Of a DNA stretch of 64,000 nt, positions 37,862 through 48,973 are shown piece after piece. The notes under the pieces are model-generated. The model was not told the origin of the DNA. It saw only the letters and a program-made list of their open reading frames with translations, and did not search any database. The position numbers and the translations under genes are program-made. The stretch is taken from positions 4,099,001 through 4,163,000 of the forward strand of contig NZ_CP162487.1 of the NCBI RefSeq assembly GCF_041240605.1, in the 5' to 3' direction. The stretch is from Xanthomonas sp. DAR 80977. GTDB lineage: Bacteria > Pseudomonadota > Gammaproteobacteria > Xanthomonadales > Xanthomonadaceae. How positions within the stretch are numbered: position 1 is the first letter of the stretch; every line of letters begins with the position of its first letter.

Positions 37862-39043
37862 ATGAAAGCATTCGCATCGTCATGGAAAACCAATGCGCTG
37901 GCGGCCGCTTGCGCCGTCCTGGCCACGCTGTCGGGCGCAGCGTCGGCCGCCAACAATTGGAACCCGCAGCACATCCTCAGCGCGTTCAAGAATCCGTACC
38001 ACACGATCACCTCGCCCAGCAACACCACGATCGTCGGCACCATCGCCCACCGCGGCGTGGTGAGCAGCGGGTGCCCGGAAAATTCGTCGTGCTCGATCCT
38101 GGCGACCTATAACGCGAACGTCGAAGCGATCGAACTGGATGTCAAACAATCCGACACCGGGCAGCCATGGCTGTTCCATGACCAGAACGTCGGCCGTTTG
38201 ATCGATCACAGCCCCGCTTTCAACATCTTCCAGGATGCGACGAACCCCGCCGGCTGGAATCCGGACGTCCGCTCGCTGGACGACCAGGCACTCACCAGCA
38301 CCTACTTCCTGCGCGACAAGAATTTCAACAGGACCGGCTACCATCCGGTCTCGCTGTCGCGCGCGCTCGACCTCATCAAATCTTCCGCGAACCATATGGT
38401 GGTCGTCCTCGACATCAAGACCCTGGACGCGGTGTCGCGCGCCGCCGACATGGCCAAGGCCCGCGGCATGCAGAATCAGGTCGTGCTGAAGTTCAGCGCT
38501 TCGTTGCTTCCGAACAATCCGGGCAGCATCGTCAACTACACCAAGGGCGTCGCCTTCGTTCCGACCATCTACGCCGGCGACATGGACAAGATCGTCGACA
38601 GCGGCTACGTCGGCTCGTGCTCCAAACTCCTCGGCAGCTACCTTTGCCGGGTCGAGTCGTGGATCACCGACGCGACCAAGGTCAGCAACTACGCCTGGGT
38701 GGAGATCGGCAACAAGGCGGCGCAGCCCGGCGATCCGACCTATCAGCTGGTCAGCACCCTGAAAGGACAGAAAGCGGCCATGGGAGCGTTCACGCCGGTG
38801 AAGGAATACCGGCTCAATGCCAGCGATGGTGCGCATTACGTGCGCAGCAACGGCACCTGCTGCGCCAAGCTCAGCGACTACCTGACCAAGACCAAGCACT
38901 TCGGCAACGAAACGGTGGATCTGCGCGAGCGGATCGATCCGCAGCTTTCCAATGGTTTCACCACCATCATCAGCGACGACGCCGCTGCGGTGAACACTGA
39001 AACGTCGAGCTTCGGCCTTCGCCATACGGCTTTCTACAACTGA
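37862..39043 (+). CDS. Second secreted GDPD-like phosphodiesterase
   Basis: A 393-residue exported protein (signal peptide 1-29) with the same catalytic pattern as its neighbour: H63-R64 (IAHRG), E73-N74 (CPEN), E91 and D93 (IELDVK) and H106 (FHD). Eight or so cysteines suggest disulfides. Overall it is closer to the divergent GDPD/PI-PLC-like group than to GlpQ. A strong SD (AGGAGAG) sits 6 bp before the ATG. The 243-bp gap after the first GDPD gene hints at its own promoter. Its base composition is visibly less GC-rich than the neighbours, which may mark transfer. Confidence 0.85.
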   Translation: MKAFASSWKTNALAAACAVLATLSGAASAANNWNPQHILSAFKNPYHTITSPSNTTIVGTIAHRGVVSSGCPENSSCSILATYNANVEAIELDVKQSDTGQPWLFHDQNVGRLIDHSPAFNIFQDATNPAGWNPDVRSLDDQALTSTYFLRDKNFNRTGYHPVSLSRALDLIKSSANHMVVVLDIKTLDAVSRAADMAKARGMQNQVVLKFSASLLPNNPGSIVNYTKGVAFVPTIYAGDMDKIVDSGYVGSCSKLLGSYLCRVESWITDATKVSNYAWVEIGNKAAQPGDPTYQLVSTLKGQKAAMGAFTPVKEYRLNASDGAHYVRSNGTCCAKLSDYLTKTKHFGNETVDLRERIDPQLSNGFTTIISDDAAAVNTETSSFGLRHTAFYN

Positions 39044-39136
39044 TCTCCGACAGCAATGCCGGCCGGGGAGGCGACTCCCCGGCCCGGCTGCCTGCCGTCT
39101 GGCAACGCATGCGCCTACGCGCCAAGGATCTATCGA

Positions 39137-40645
39137 ATGCGCTCTATCGCCCTTCCCCGCTATCTGGTTCTCGCCCCGGTCGTCGGCATTGCCTGTTGGC
39201 TGATGCTTGGAGGCGCCTCCGCGCTGCAGCCATCGAGCCGGATTTCGTCTGCAACGCCGTCCGCGGCCCAGCCGCCGGCGCACGCCGACGCGGCACGTCC
39301 GGCAGCGGCCATCGCCGCCGCACCCGAGCCACCGTCGGCCAAGGCGGTGCTGGACCTGGCAGTGTCGCTGCCGGCCGACTTCCAGGCCGAGGTCCTGCTG
39401 CGCATGGCCGACGCCAAGGACCTGCCCACCGCTCCGGGGAGCAAGGGCCAGTCCGCCACAGCCGTCGACCTGGCGTTGCATGCGTACGAGCTCGCCGGGC
39501 GGAGCATGCGCCGCCTGCCCGGCCTGGGCAACGTCGGCTATGTCGACGAAGAAAACGAGGACGAATTGCGCAATGCGCACACCGCCGGTCTCGACCAGCT
39601 CTCGTTGCAGACGCGGTCGATCCGGTTGGTCGCCGCGCACGCGCCGGAGCGTGTCGGCAGCTTGCTCGCGTCCCTGCCTGCGCCCGCCAAGACTGCCTGC
39701 GGTGCCGACTACGTGGACGACCCGAGCGCCACCTACGAATTGACCGCGGCCTTGCTGCCGCAGGATCCCGAACAGCGCGCGAATGCGCTGCGCCAACGGA
39801 TCGATCTGGCGCAGCGCGAGACCGACGTCAAACCGGCGCTGAAAATGATCCTGGCGCTGCCCACGCTCGGCGACGCCGCCGAGGCCCAGATCGGCGAGAG
39901 CCTGATCCGGCTGTTCGCGCGCGTCCGCGGCGACGATGCAGGCTTCACCGCCACCGAATTGAGCGTGGCCTCGGACATCCAGCTGCTGCTGCAACGCCTG
40001 GACGGCACGCCGCCGATACGCGATCGGCTCCACGACGCCTACAGGGGCTACGTCCAAGCCCATCTCGCCCAGCCGCGTTGTCCGGCGAGCCTGCTCGGCA
40101 ACCATTGGCTGCTCGAACAGCGCTTCGTCGCCGAGATCCCCGGCGATCAGATCCGGGAGCCCGCGCCGTCCGCGGCCGCATCCTCGCCGGGCAACGACGC
40201 GGCGGTCTCGCTGATCCGCCAGGCCGGCTTCAATATCCGCACTCAATTGCTCGAGCATGCGGACCGGAATCCGGCAACCGACGCGGCGCTGGCCGCGGCA
40301 TCGAACGAATTCCTCGAGCAGATCGGTACCGGTCCGCTGGGCGCTGCCGCGGCCTCCGACAGCAGCGGCCGCATCCAGCGCGCGCAACTTCTGGAAATGC
40401 TGCGCTATCTCGAATACGCGCCTGCAGGCGCGGCGCGCGATCGAGGTTTCGACATCGTCTACCGGTTGCTGTCGGGCCCCTACTACCAACGCGACCACGA
40501 CACCTGGTTCGGCGACCTGCGCCGGGTCGCAGAGCAGGCCCAGCGATGGCCCGACCGGGCGCTGAGGCTCGACCAGCTCGCCGCTCACCGCGAACCGGTC
40601 GTCAAGGTGTATGCGCTGCTCATGCAGCGCGGGCAATTTCCGTAG
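39137..40645 (+). CDS. Membrane-anchored periplasmic protein of unknown function
   Basis: Not recognised. The 502-residue protein has one N-terminal hydrophobic helix (residues 7-25), acting as anchor or signal, then a hydrophilic, largely helical Ala/Leu-rich region with no enzyme motif I can name; repeated short helices might form a TPR/HEAT-like solenoid. The start at 39137 has AAGGA ahead and begins just before the hydrophobic helix. It follows the second phosphodiesterase gene by 93 bp on the same strand and may belong to that transcript. Confidence 0.7.
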   Translation: MRSIALPRYLVLAPVVGIACWLMLGGASALQPSSRISSATPSAAQPPAHADAARPAAAIAAAPEPPSAKAVLDLAVSLPADFQAEVLLRMADAKDLPTAPGSKGQSATAVDLALHAYELAGRSMRRLPGLGNVGYVDEENEDELRNAHTAGLDQLSLQTRSIRLVAAHAPERVGSLLASLPAPAKTACGADYVDDPSATYELTAALLPQDPEQRANALRQRIDLAQRETDVKPALKMILALPTLGDAAEAQIGESLIRLFARVRGDDAGFTATELSVASDIQLLLQRLDGTPPIRDRLHDAYRGYVQAHLAQPRCPASLLGNHWLLEQRFVAEIPGDQIREPAPSAAASSPGNDAAVSLIRQAGFNIRTQLLEHADRNPATDAALAAASNEFLEQIGTGPLGAAAASDSSGRIQRAQLLEMLRYLEYAPAGAARDRGFDIVYRLLSGPYYQRDHDTWFGDLRRVAEQAQRWPDRALRLDQLAAHREPVVKVYALLMQRGQFP

Positions 40646-41115
40646 CGCGCATCCGGCGCGGCGGCGGCCGCCATATCCGCAAAAGCTCTTAGACGCGACT
40701 GCTCGAACCGCGCTGCAACACCACCGTCCCGACCGCCGCATGCAATCCGGCTGCGCGCCGGACACTGCGGCAACGGCCGGCAGGCGCGATCCACGCTGCA
40801 TCCGCGACGCTTCAGCGCATTCCCGCGCCAACGGCCGTCGGTCGGTGATCGTGCCGGGCAAGGCCCGGCCCGGCTCCGCGCAAGGCAAGGGTGCCAGCGG
40901 CACCGATGACAGCGGTTCAGTTCCGATTGGGTGAATGCCGCCTATTGTGCGCGCCACTTCACGATTCGCCCATCTTGGCGGATCCGCCGGCCTCCAGATT
41001 GCGCCGGCACCCGGGCGGCCCGTGACAGGCCGCCTCCCCATGACGCCAAGCCGCATCGCCTTGCCGCGCCACCCGGCGCAGCCCCGATGACGGCCCATAC
41101 GGAGCAAGGAGTTAT
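40646..41115. other. Intergenic, no gene recognised
   Basis: 470 bases without a credible gene. Open frames are compositionally shadow-like. The right end carries a good SD (AAGGAG) for the SleB-type gene. A small GC-rich repeat (gccgggcaaggcccggcc) is at about 40854-40871. Confidence 0.5.
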
Positions 41116-41577
41116 ATGAAACTGGCCTGGATACTCTGGCTGTCGCAGCTGTTGCCGCAACCCGCCGCCGATTCGTTGTGTTTGAGCACCACCGTGTACC
41201 TGGAAGCGCGCGACCAGACGCTGCGCGGCCAGCAGGCGGTCGCCGAAGTGGCGCTGCGGCGCCTGGACAGCGGCCTGTGGGGCAACTCGATGTGCCAGGT
41301 GGTCACCGCGCGCAAGCAGTTCGCGCCCGGGCTGGTGAAACCCGGCACCGAGCTGAAGAACGACGACGCCTGGGCCGATGCGGTCAACGTCGCCTTCGCC
41401 GCCGAGCGCAACTGGGCGCTGCCGCAAGGCCAGCGCAAGGAGATCGTGCCCGGCGCCAGCCACTTCGCCGCGCATGCGATCGCCAGCCCGAGCTGGCGCA
41501 ACGCCTACCAGGTGGCGACGATCGGCGACCACACGTTCTACCGCGTGCAGAAACTGCGGCCGCGCAACGCGTCCTGA
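41116..41577 (+). CDS. SleB-type cell wall hydrolase
   Basis: A 153-residue protein of the Hydrolase_2 (SleB catalytic domain) family, which acts as a lytic or amidase-type peptidoglycan enzyme. The core YLEARDQTLRGQQAVAEVALRR holds the conserved glutamate (E30), followed by CQVVTARKQF and the C-terminal SHFAAH block. A short hydrophobic N-terminus (1-19) may be a signal peptide. In non-spore-formers such proteins take part in wall turnover. It has a strong SD (GCAAGGAG). Confidence 0.85.
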   Translation: MKLAWILWLSQLLPQPAADSLCLSTTVYLEARDQTLRGQQAVAEVALRRLDSGLWGNSMCQVVTARKQFAPGLVKPGTELKNDDAWADAVNVAFAAERNWALPQGQRKEIVPGASHFAAHAIASPSWRNAYQVATIGDHTFYRVQKLRPRNAS

Positions 41578-41653
41578 CCGGGTCGCGGCGCTATCGCCAA
41601 CTGCACGCAGGGCCGGGTACGCTTCCCGGCCCTTTGTTCGTGCGGAGTCCGCA

Positions 41654-42262
41654 ATGAAACTGTATGCCAAGCCCGGCGCCTGTTCGCTGGCCGATCACAT
41701 CGTGCTGCGCTGGGCGCAACTGCCGTTCGAACTGGAACTGCTCGACGCCGCATCGATGAAGGCGCCGGCCTATCTCGCCGTCAATCCCGCCGGCGCGGTG
41801 CCCGCGCTGCAGGAGGACGACTGGGTGCTGACCCAGAACTCGGCGATCCTCAACTACCTCGCCGATCGCGCACCAGCCGCACAGCTGGCCGGCGACGGCA
41901 GCGCGCGCAGCCGCGCCGACGTGCAGCGCTGGCTGGCCTTCGTCAATGCCGACGTGCACCCGGCCTTCCATCCGCTGTTCGGCAGCACGCGCTACCTGGA
42001 AGACGCGGCGGTGATCGCGCGCACCCAGGACCATGCGCGCGAGCGCCTGCGCACGCTGTACGCGCGCGTGGACGCGCAACTGGCGACGCAGGCATGGCTC
42101 GCCGGCGCGCAGCGTTCGATCGCCGACGCGTATCTGTTCGTCACCCTGCGCTGGGCGCGCGCGCTGAAGATCGAACTCGGCGCGAACCTGCAGCGTTTCT
42201 TCGAACGCATGGCGGCCGATCCGCAGGTGCAGGCGGCGCTGCAGGCCGAAGGGCTGAATTGA
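41654..42262 (+). CDS. Glutathione S-transferase family protein
   Basis: A cytosolic GST of 202 residues: thioredoxin-like N-terminal domain (MKLYAKPGACSLADH, with the C10/S11 region typical of beta-class enzymes, and PAGAVPALQ carrying the cis-proline), then an all-helical domain with SIADAYLFVTLRW. Likely conjugation or thiol chemistry on unknown substrates. It lies 76 bp after the SleB-type gene and has a REP-type palindrome downstream. Confidence 0.92.
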   Translation: MKLYAKPGACSLADHIVLRWAQLPFELELLDAASMKAPAYLAVNPAGAVPALQEDDWVLTQNSAILNYLADRAPAAQLAGDGSARSRADVQRWLAFVNADVHPAFHPLFGSTRYLEDAAVIARTQDHARERLRTLYARVDAQLATQAWLAGAQRSIADAYLFVTLRWARALKIELGANLQRFFERMAADPQVQAALQAEGLN

Positions 42263-42314
42263 GTCCGCGCCGCTAGCGCGATGCGTTTCCGCTTTGCCTG
42301 CGCGAAAACGAATT

Positions 42315-42382
42315 TGCAGGAGCGGCTTCAGCCGCGACAGGACTTCCTGATGGATCCTGTCGCGGCTGAAGCCGCTCCTACA
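42315..42382. repeat. REP-type palindrome, copy 3 (G/C variant)
   Basis: Inverted arms of 24 bp (aggagcggcttcagccgcgac and its complement) around a short centre ggacttcctgatggatcc. It lies between convergent genes (GST and an unknown gene). Confidence 0.9.
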
Positions 42383-42452
42383 ACGGCAAAGCACTGCATC
42401 TGCCCCATCGCACTCCGCATCGCCATCGCGCGAAATCGGTGCTTGATTGCGA

Positions 42453-43013
42453 CTACTGCGGATCGGCGCCAAGCGTGTCCTGCAGCCAGCGCGCGGCCAG
42501 CGCCGGACTCTTGGCCTTGCCGAGCGTGGCGGTGAACTCCGGCAGCAGCGCTTCCAGCGCGGCGGCATCGCTGCAGCGCTCGATCTTCAACTGCATGAAA
42601 TAGCCCTTCAGTCCCAGGTGCTGGCGCACCGCTTCGCTCATCGCTTCGTAGAGCTGCGAATAGCGCTGCGCCGCTTCGCGCGAGACCGGCGCATCGGCTG
42701 GATGCGCCAAGGCGTGGACGGCACCGGCTACCGTCGCCGCCGACGCGGGCGGCGGCGCGCTCGATGCCGATGCCGATGTCGCAGGCGAAGGCGGCGCCGA
42801 CGGATCGCCGCCGCGGCGGATCAATCCCATCTGCTGCAGCTGCGCCAATGCATCTTCCGGCGCATGCAGGCCGGCGACGATCTGCTGCAACGCGGCGTCG
42901 TCCTTTTGCCCGTCCACCACCAGCAGGATCGAGCGCAGTTGCGCCGGCAAGCGGCGCGCGCGGTCCGCGATCTCCTGCCGTCCCGCTTCGGTCTTGGCAT
43001 AACGCTCGCTCAT
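42453..43013 (-). CDS. Conserved-looking protein of unknown function
   Basis: A 186-residue cytosolic protein I cannot name. The N-terminal 75 residues (YAKTEAGRQEIADRARRLP, then a short helical block) resemble a winged-helix-like module; an Ala/Ser/Pro-rich linker (about 72-100) leads to a helical C-terminal domain. It lies 75 bp downstream of prpE on the same strand, so it could be cotranscribed. Confidence 0.7.
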   Translation of the reverse strand: MSERYAKTEAGRQEIADRARRLPAQLRSILLVVDGQKDDAALQQIVAGLHAPEDALAQLQQMGLIRRGGDPSAPPSPATSASASSAPPPASAATVAGAVHALAHPADAPVSREAAQRYSQLYEAMSEAVRQHLGLKGYFMQLKIERCSDAAALEALLPEFTATLGKAKSPALAARWLQDTLGADPQ

Positions 43014-43087
43014 TCCCCGCCCTCCCCTGGTTGCGCGTCAGCGGCAGCCGGCGCGGTTGCTGCGCGATGCAGGCGCGCGGCGCGGCC

Positions 43088-44965
<1,878 letters not shown>

Positions 44966-45107
44966 GCCGCCCCTCCCAAGGCGATGCACCGCCCCGAGCA
45001 TAGTCCCTGCGCGGCACGGGCGTCCTTCCGACCTTGGTCGAACGGCGCGGGCGGCCGAACGCCTGAATCAAGCCCCGCCGCGGAGCGGCATTGGCCTGGA
45101 GGAATTG

Positions 45108-45374
45108 TCAGGCGCCTTCATCGACCGAGCGCAGCAATGTCAGGTTCGCGCAGTCCTCCGACTCCAGCACCCGACCAGCGCGTGCCGTGTCGATCATCAC
45201 CCCTGCGCCGAACTCCGACTGAAACCATTCCCTCGAGGCCGCGTCTTCTTCCGGCGGAAAGTCCCCGGTACTGACCACAAAAAGCACTGTGGACGGGCTC
45301 TCGTCGTCGAACCACCTGACCAGGTCGCCGCGGCGGACGGGAATGTCCGTACCGGGATAGCAAGGCGCGGCCAT
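45108..45374 (-). CDS. Small acidic protein of unknown function
   Basis: An 88-residue acidic protein with a varied, protein-like composition unlike the Arg/Ala-rich shadow frames: it opens MAAPCYPGTDIPVRRGD and has LFVVSTGDFPP and an SEDCANLTLLRS end. It begins 11 bp after the stop of the S9 peptidase gene on the same strand, so it is probably cotranscribed. I do not recognise the family. Confidence 0.65.
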   Translation of the reverse strand: MAAPCYPGTDIPVRRGDLVRWFDDESPSTVLFVVSTGDFPPEEDAASREWFQSEFGAGVMIDTARAGRVLESEDCANLTLLRSVDEGA

Positions 45375-45385
45375 GGCCCGCCCGA

Positions 45386-47896
45386 CTACCGCTTCTGCGC
45401 CTCCGCCTTCGCCGCCGCTGCGCGCGGCGGCGCATTCTTCACGTAGCGGTCGAACCATTCCAGCATCTCCGCCACCACGTCCTCGTTGGACTCGCGCGCG
45501 GTGTACCAGTGCGGTTCGAACGGCAGCAGCACCAAGCGCGCGGTGCCGCCGTTGCCGCGGATCGCCTGGAACAGCCGCGGCGCCTGGGTGGTCTCGGTGC
45601 CCGGGTTGGCGTCGTCCATGCCGTGCACGATCAGCAGCGGTTCGTTGATCTTGTCGGCGTGGAAGAACGCCGAGGCCTGCGCGTACACCTCCGGCGCGGC
45701 CCAGAACGAGCGCCGCTCGCTCTGGAAGCCGAATGGGGTCAGGGTCTTGTTGTAGCTGCCGCTGGTGGCCACGCCGGCGCGGAACAGGTCGGTATGCGCC
45801 AGCAGGTTGGCCGCCATCAGCGCGCCGTGGCTGTGGCCGGTGACGCCGATCCGATCGCGGTCCACCACGCCCAGCTCCACCGCCTTGTCCACCGCGGCGC
45901 TGGCGTTGTCCACCAGTTGCTGCAGATAGGTGTCGTAGGCGGTCTTGGGATCGCCGACGATCGGGAACGCGGTGTCGTCGATGATCGCGTAGCCGGCCAG
46001 CAACAACAGTTGATAGGAACTCAGGCGGGTGAAGTCGCGCTCGTTGGCGCCGCTGACCTGGCCGGCCTTGGACGGGTCGGCGTAGTCGAGCGGATAGGCG
46101 TACAGGATCGCCGGCACCCGCGTGCCTTCCTTGTAGCCCGGCGGCGTGTACAGGGTGAACGACAGCTCCACGCCGTCCTTGCGCTTGTAGGTCACCAGCC
46201 GCTTCTTGATCTGCCGCACCAGCGGGGTCGGGTCGGGGAAGCGGGTCACCGGCGTCAGGCCGGAGGCGACCACCGCCTCGCCCGCCGCGGCGGCCGGCTG
46301 CGGCTGGCCCAGCGTACGTAGGTAGACGTTGGGCGGGTCGCTCGGCGACTGCCGCCAGGTCAGCAGGCGGGTGGTGTCGTCGCCGGCGAACCCGGCGAAG
46401 GCTTCGTCCACCGTGGCGTCGCTGCGGAACAGGCGCTGGGTCTTGCCGTCGGCCAGTGCGTAGCGGTCCAGGAACGGACGGTCGCCGGTCGGGGTGGCGC
46501 CCTGCCCGCTCAGGAACAGCGCGCCGTTGTCCTCGCGCAGCACGTATTCGCCATTGGGCAGGCGACGCAGTTCGGGCATGCCGGGATCGGCGTACAGGTC
46601 GTCGGTGGACAGGTCGAACAGCACCCGCCCGGCGCTGCCGGGGCGATCCGCGTCGAGCAGCGTGGTGCGGCGCCAGTGGCGGTTCTCGTCGTACTCGTCC
46701 AGCAGCGCCTGCCCGCCCTGGGCGAACCAGCTCAGGCCGGCGTAGCGCTGGGTTACCTTGGCCAGTTCGCGCGGCTTGCCGGTGAACGGCGCCGCCAGGG
46801 TCAGCAGCTTGTCGCGCGCCGGCACGCTGGCCTTCCAGTCGCCGCCGTCCAGCGCTTCGGCCCAGACCAGCGTGGCCGGCTGGTTGGCCCGCCAGGCGTA
46901 CGCACGCGGGCCGGTCGGCACGCCCTGCACCGGCACCCGGTCGGCGACCGGCAGCTTGGCCAGCACGCGCTCGCTGCCATCGGCCAGGTCCAGCACCGCC
47001 ACGTCGTGGGCGAACCGCGCATAGGTGGTGACGTAGGAATACGGCCGCTGCAGCCGTTCCACGCGCACGTGGCGGCCGTCGGGCGCGCCATCGACCGTGG
47101 TGTAGACGGCCGGCGCGCCGACCTTGGCCTGCTTGCCGCTGGCGGCATCGACCTTGAGCAGTTGCGAAGTGGCGTAGTAGGTGAACAGCGCCTCGTCCTC
47201 GGGGCTGGACAGCGTGTCGCGCGCCTCGTAGGTGCTGCTCTCGCCCTTGCCCTGGATGGTTTCCTTGACCTCCGGGCCGGGCGGCACCGCCGCCTTGCGC
47301 GGCGCCGCGCCCAGGTCCTGCGGCACGGTCTTCAGCAGCAGCGTGTCGCTGCCGCCCAGCCACTGGATCTCGCCGCCCAGCACCGGGTTGAGCTGCACGC
47401 CGTCGATGCGGCGCACGCTGCCGGTGGCGACGTCGCCCAGCCACAGTTCGACGCGGTCGGCGGCGGTGTTGTTGAAGGCGAAGCGGCGCCCGTCCGGCGA
47501 CCACACCGGCAGCGCCGGGCAGGCGCCGGCCGGCAGGGTCACCGCGGTCTGCTTGCCGCTGGCCACGTCGACCAGGCTGAAACCTTCCAGGCAGGCGCGG
47601 ATGCCGTAACCGTTGGACATGTCGTGGCGGCTGTGGCTGCGCGGCTCCACGCGCACCCCGGCCAGCTTCAGGTACGGCTCGGCGACGCGCGCGATCGGCG
47701 GATACTGGGTGCGCTGCACCAGCAGCAGGGTCTTGCCGGTGGGATCCAGCCGCGGCGACGGATTCAGCGGCGCGCGCATCACCCCCAGCAGCGGCTCCGG
47801 CGGTTGCCGATAGCCGCCGTCCGCGGCGTTGGCGGCGAGCGGCAACAGGCTGGCGAGCGCCAGCCCTCCGATCCAGCGGTACGCAGCGCGCGTCAT
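45386..47896 (-). CDS. S9 prolyl-oligopeptidase-type serine peptidase (glutamyl-endopeptidase-like)
   Basis: An 836-residue exported peptidase with a signal peptide ending near ANAAD (residue 24), a beta-propeller-type N-terminal domain, and an alpha/beta hydrolase domain whose nucleophile lies in GHSHGAL. The following TSGSYNKTLTPFGFQ and the preceding NERDFTRLSSYQLLLLAGYAI match what I recall for the S9D (plant chloroplast glutamyl endopeptidase) branch. Specificity for Glu is therefore possible but unproven. It precedes a small acidic protein gene. Confidence 0.88.
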   Translation of the reverse strand: MTRAAYRWIGGLALASLLPLAANAADGGYRQPPEPLLGVMRAPLNPSPRLDPTGKTLLLVQRTQYPPIARVAEPYLKLAGVRVEPRSHSRHDMSNGYGIRACLEGFSLVDVASGKQTAVTLPAGACPALPVWSPDGRRFAFNNTAADRVELWLGDVATGSVRRIDGVQLNPVLGGEIQWLGGSDTLLLKTVPQDLGAAPRKAAVPPGPEVKETIQGKGESSTYEARDTLSSPEDEALFTYYATSQLLKVDAASGKQAKVGAPAVYTTVDGAPDGRHVRVERLQRPYSYVTTYARFAHDVAVLDLADGSERVLAKLPVADRVPVQGVPTGPRAYAWRANQPATLVWAEALDGGDWKASVPARDKLLTLAAPFTGKPRELAKVTQRYAGLSWFAQGGQALLDEYDENRHWRRTTLLDADRPGSAGRVLFDLSTDDLYADPGMPELRRLPNGEYVLREDNGALFLSGQGATPTGDRPFLDRYALADGKTQRLFRSDATVDEAFAGFAGDDTTRLLTWRQSPSDPPNVYLRTLGQPQPAAAAGEAVVASGLTPVTRFPDPTPLVRQIKKRLVTYKRKDGVELSFTLYTPPGYKEGTRVPAILYAYPLDYADPSKAGQVSGANERDFTRLSSYQLLLLAGYAIIDDTAFPIVGDPKTAYDTYLQQLVDNASAAVDKAVELGVVDRDRIGVTGHSHGALMAANLLAHTDLFRAGVATSGSYNKTLTPFGFQSERRSFWAAPEVYAQASAFFHADKINEPLLIVHGMDDANPGTETTQAPRLFQAIRGNGGTARLVLLPFEPHWYTARESNEDVVAEMLEWFDRYVKNAPPRAAAAKAEAQKR

Positions 47897-48126
47897 GCTA
47901 TTTCCCCAAATGAATGGCCGAGGAAACCTAGCACACCCGCAAACCGGCGCGCGCGGGTGCAACGTCATGGTCGGCCGAACGGCGAAGACATACCGCAGAG
48001 GCTGGCTGTCGCGCGCAGTCGTGGCATGGTGATGCAGCGGCGACCATCGCCGCCGCGCGAGCGTGGCGCCCCCCGACCTGCCTGGGGGCGCGCCAGCCGC
48101 CCGTCCGGCGCGGGCCAGCCCGAAAG

Positions 48127-48858
48127 CTAGGAAGCGGCCTTGCTGGTCTCGGCCACGATCTCGCACTTGGCCTTCTTGCTCTGCTCGCCAGAGCAGTACT
48201 TTTTCGCCGCACGCCGCGCCTGCCAGGCGCTACTGCCCTCGGCTGCGTACAGCTTGCCGTCGTCGCCCAGCGCCATCGCCGCATGCGGCTGCTGATGCAC
48301 GTAGGCGAAGCATGCCGCCTCGCCACCGCAGGCCTGCAACACGGCCTGGCGGGCATCGCCGCGACGCACGCCGCCGCTGACCGCATAGGCTTTCTGCTGG
48401 GTACCGTTGTAGCCCAGTGCATTGAATTGCCAATAAACGGCGCGGCCGCCGCTGCCGGCCGAGACGACCACGTCGCAGTGGACGCCCGGCTTGGCGAGCT
48501 CGCATTGCCGCAGCGCCGCTTCCGCCGTCGAGGCGTAACCGATGACATCCTCGTCCGAGGCAGCAAAATAGAAGTAGTCGTCGTAGAAGCTCACCACCAC
48601 GCATGACGGACCGCAGTCGCGCGCGGCGGCGGCCTTGGCTTGGTCGGCATCGCTGTAATTCCATACCGAGCCCATCGCGCGGGTCGCCGGATCCAGCGCG
48701 ACCGCGCCGGCCAGCCAAGTGCACTGGCTCTGCATCACCGGCTGGTTGTTGTACATGCCGACAACCACGTCCTGGCAGGACTGCCAGGCCTTGGCCGAGC
48801 CGGACCACGCCACTCCAGCCGCCAACAACAACAGCAAGCCCCATATCCGTTGATGCAT
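48127..48858 (-). CDS. DUF4189 domain secreted protein
   Basis: A 243-residue exported protein with a signal peptide (1-25) and repeated DUF4189-like units (GAVALDPATRAMGSVWNYSDADQA; GYASTAEAALRQCE; MALGDDGKLYAAE), with cysteines at regular places. DUF4189 proteins are common in xanthomonads, usually secreted, with unknown function. The ATG at 48858 has GGAGCG 8 bp ahead, which decides it over an ATG four codons upstream. Confidence 0.82.
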   Translation of the reverse strand: MHQRIWGLLLLLAAGVAWSGSAKAWQSCQDVVVGMYNNQPVMQSQCTWLAGAVALDPATRAMGSVWNYSDADQAKAAAARDCGPSCVVVSFYDDYFYFAASDEDVIGYASTAEAALRQCELAKPGVHCDVVVSAGSGGRAVYWQFNALGYNGTQQKAYAVSGGVRRGDARQAVLQACGGEAACFAYVHQQPHAAMALGDDGKLYAAEGSSAWQARRAAKKYCSGEQSKKAKCEIVAETSKAAS

Positions 48859-48930
48859 CGTGCGCTCCATGCTCGTTCCAGGCCGCGCAGTCTAGCGCTG
48901 TTGTCGCGCGCGCATACCCGCAAAAGAAAA

Positions 48931-48950
48931 ACGCCGGGCGAGCCCGGCGT
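48931..48950 (-). terminator. Terminator of mdh
   Basis: An 8-bp stem (arm acgccggg) with a 4-base loop sits downstream of mdh and is followed by a T-run in the minus direction (complement of caaaagaaaaa). Confidence 0.75.
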
Positions 48951-48973
48951 CTTCCGCACCTCGATCGCAGCGA

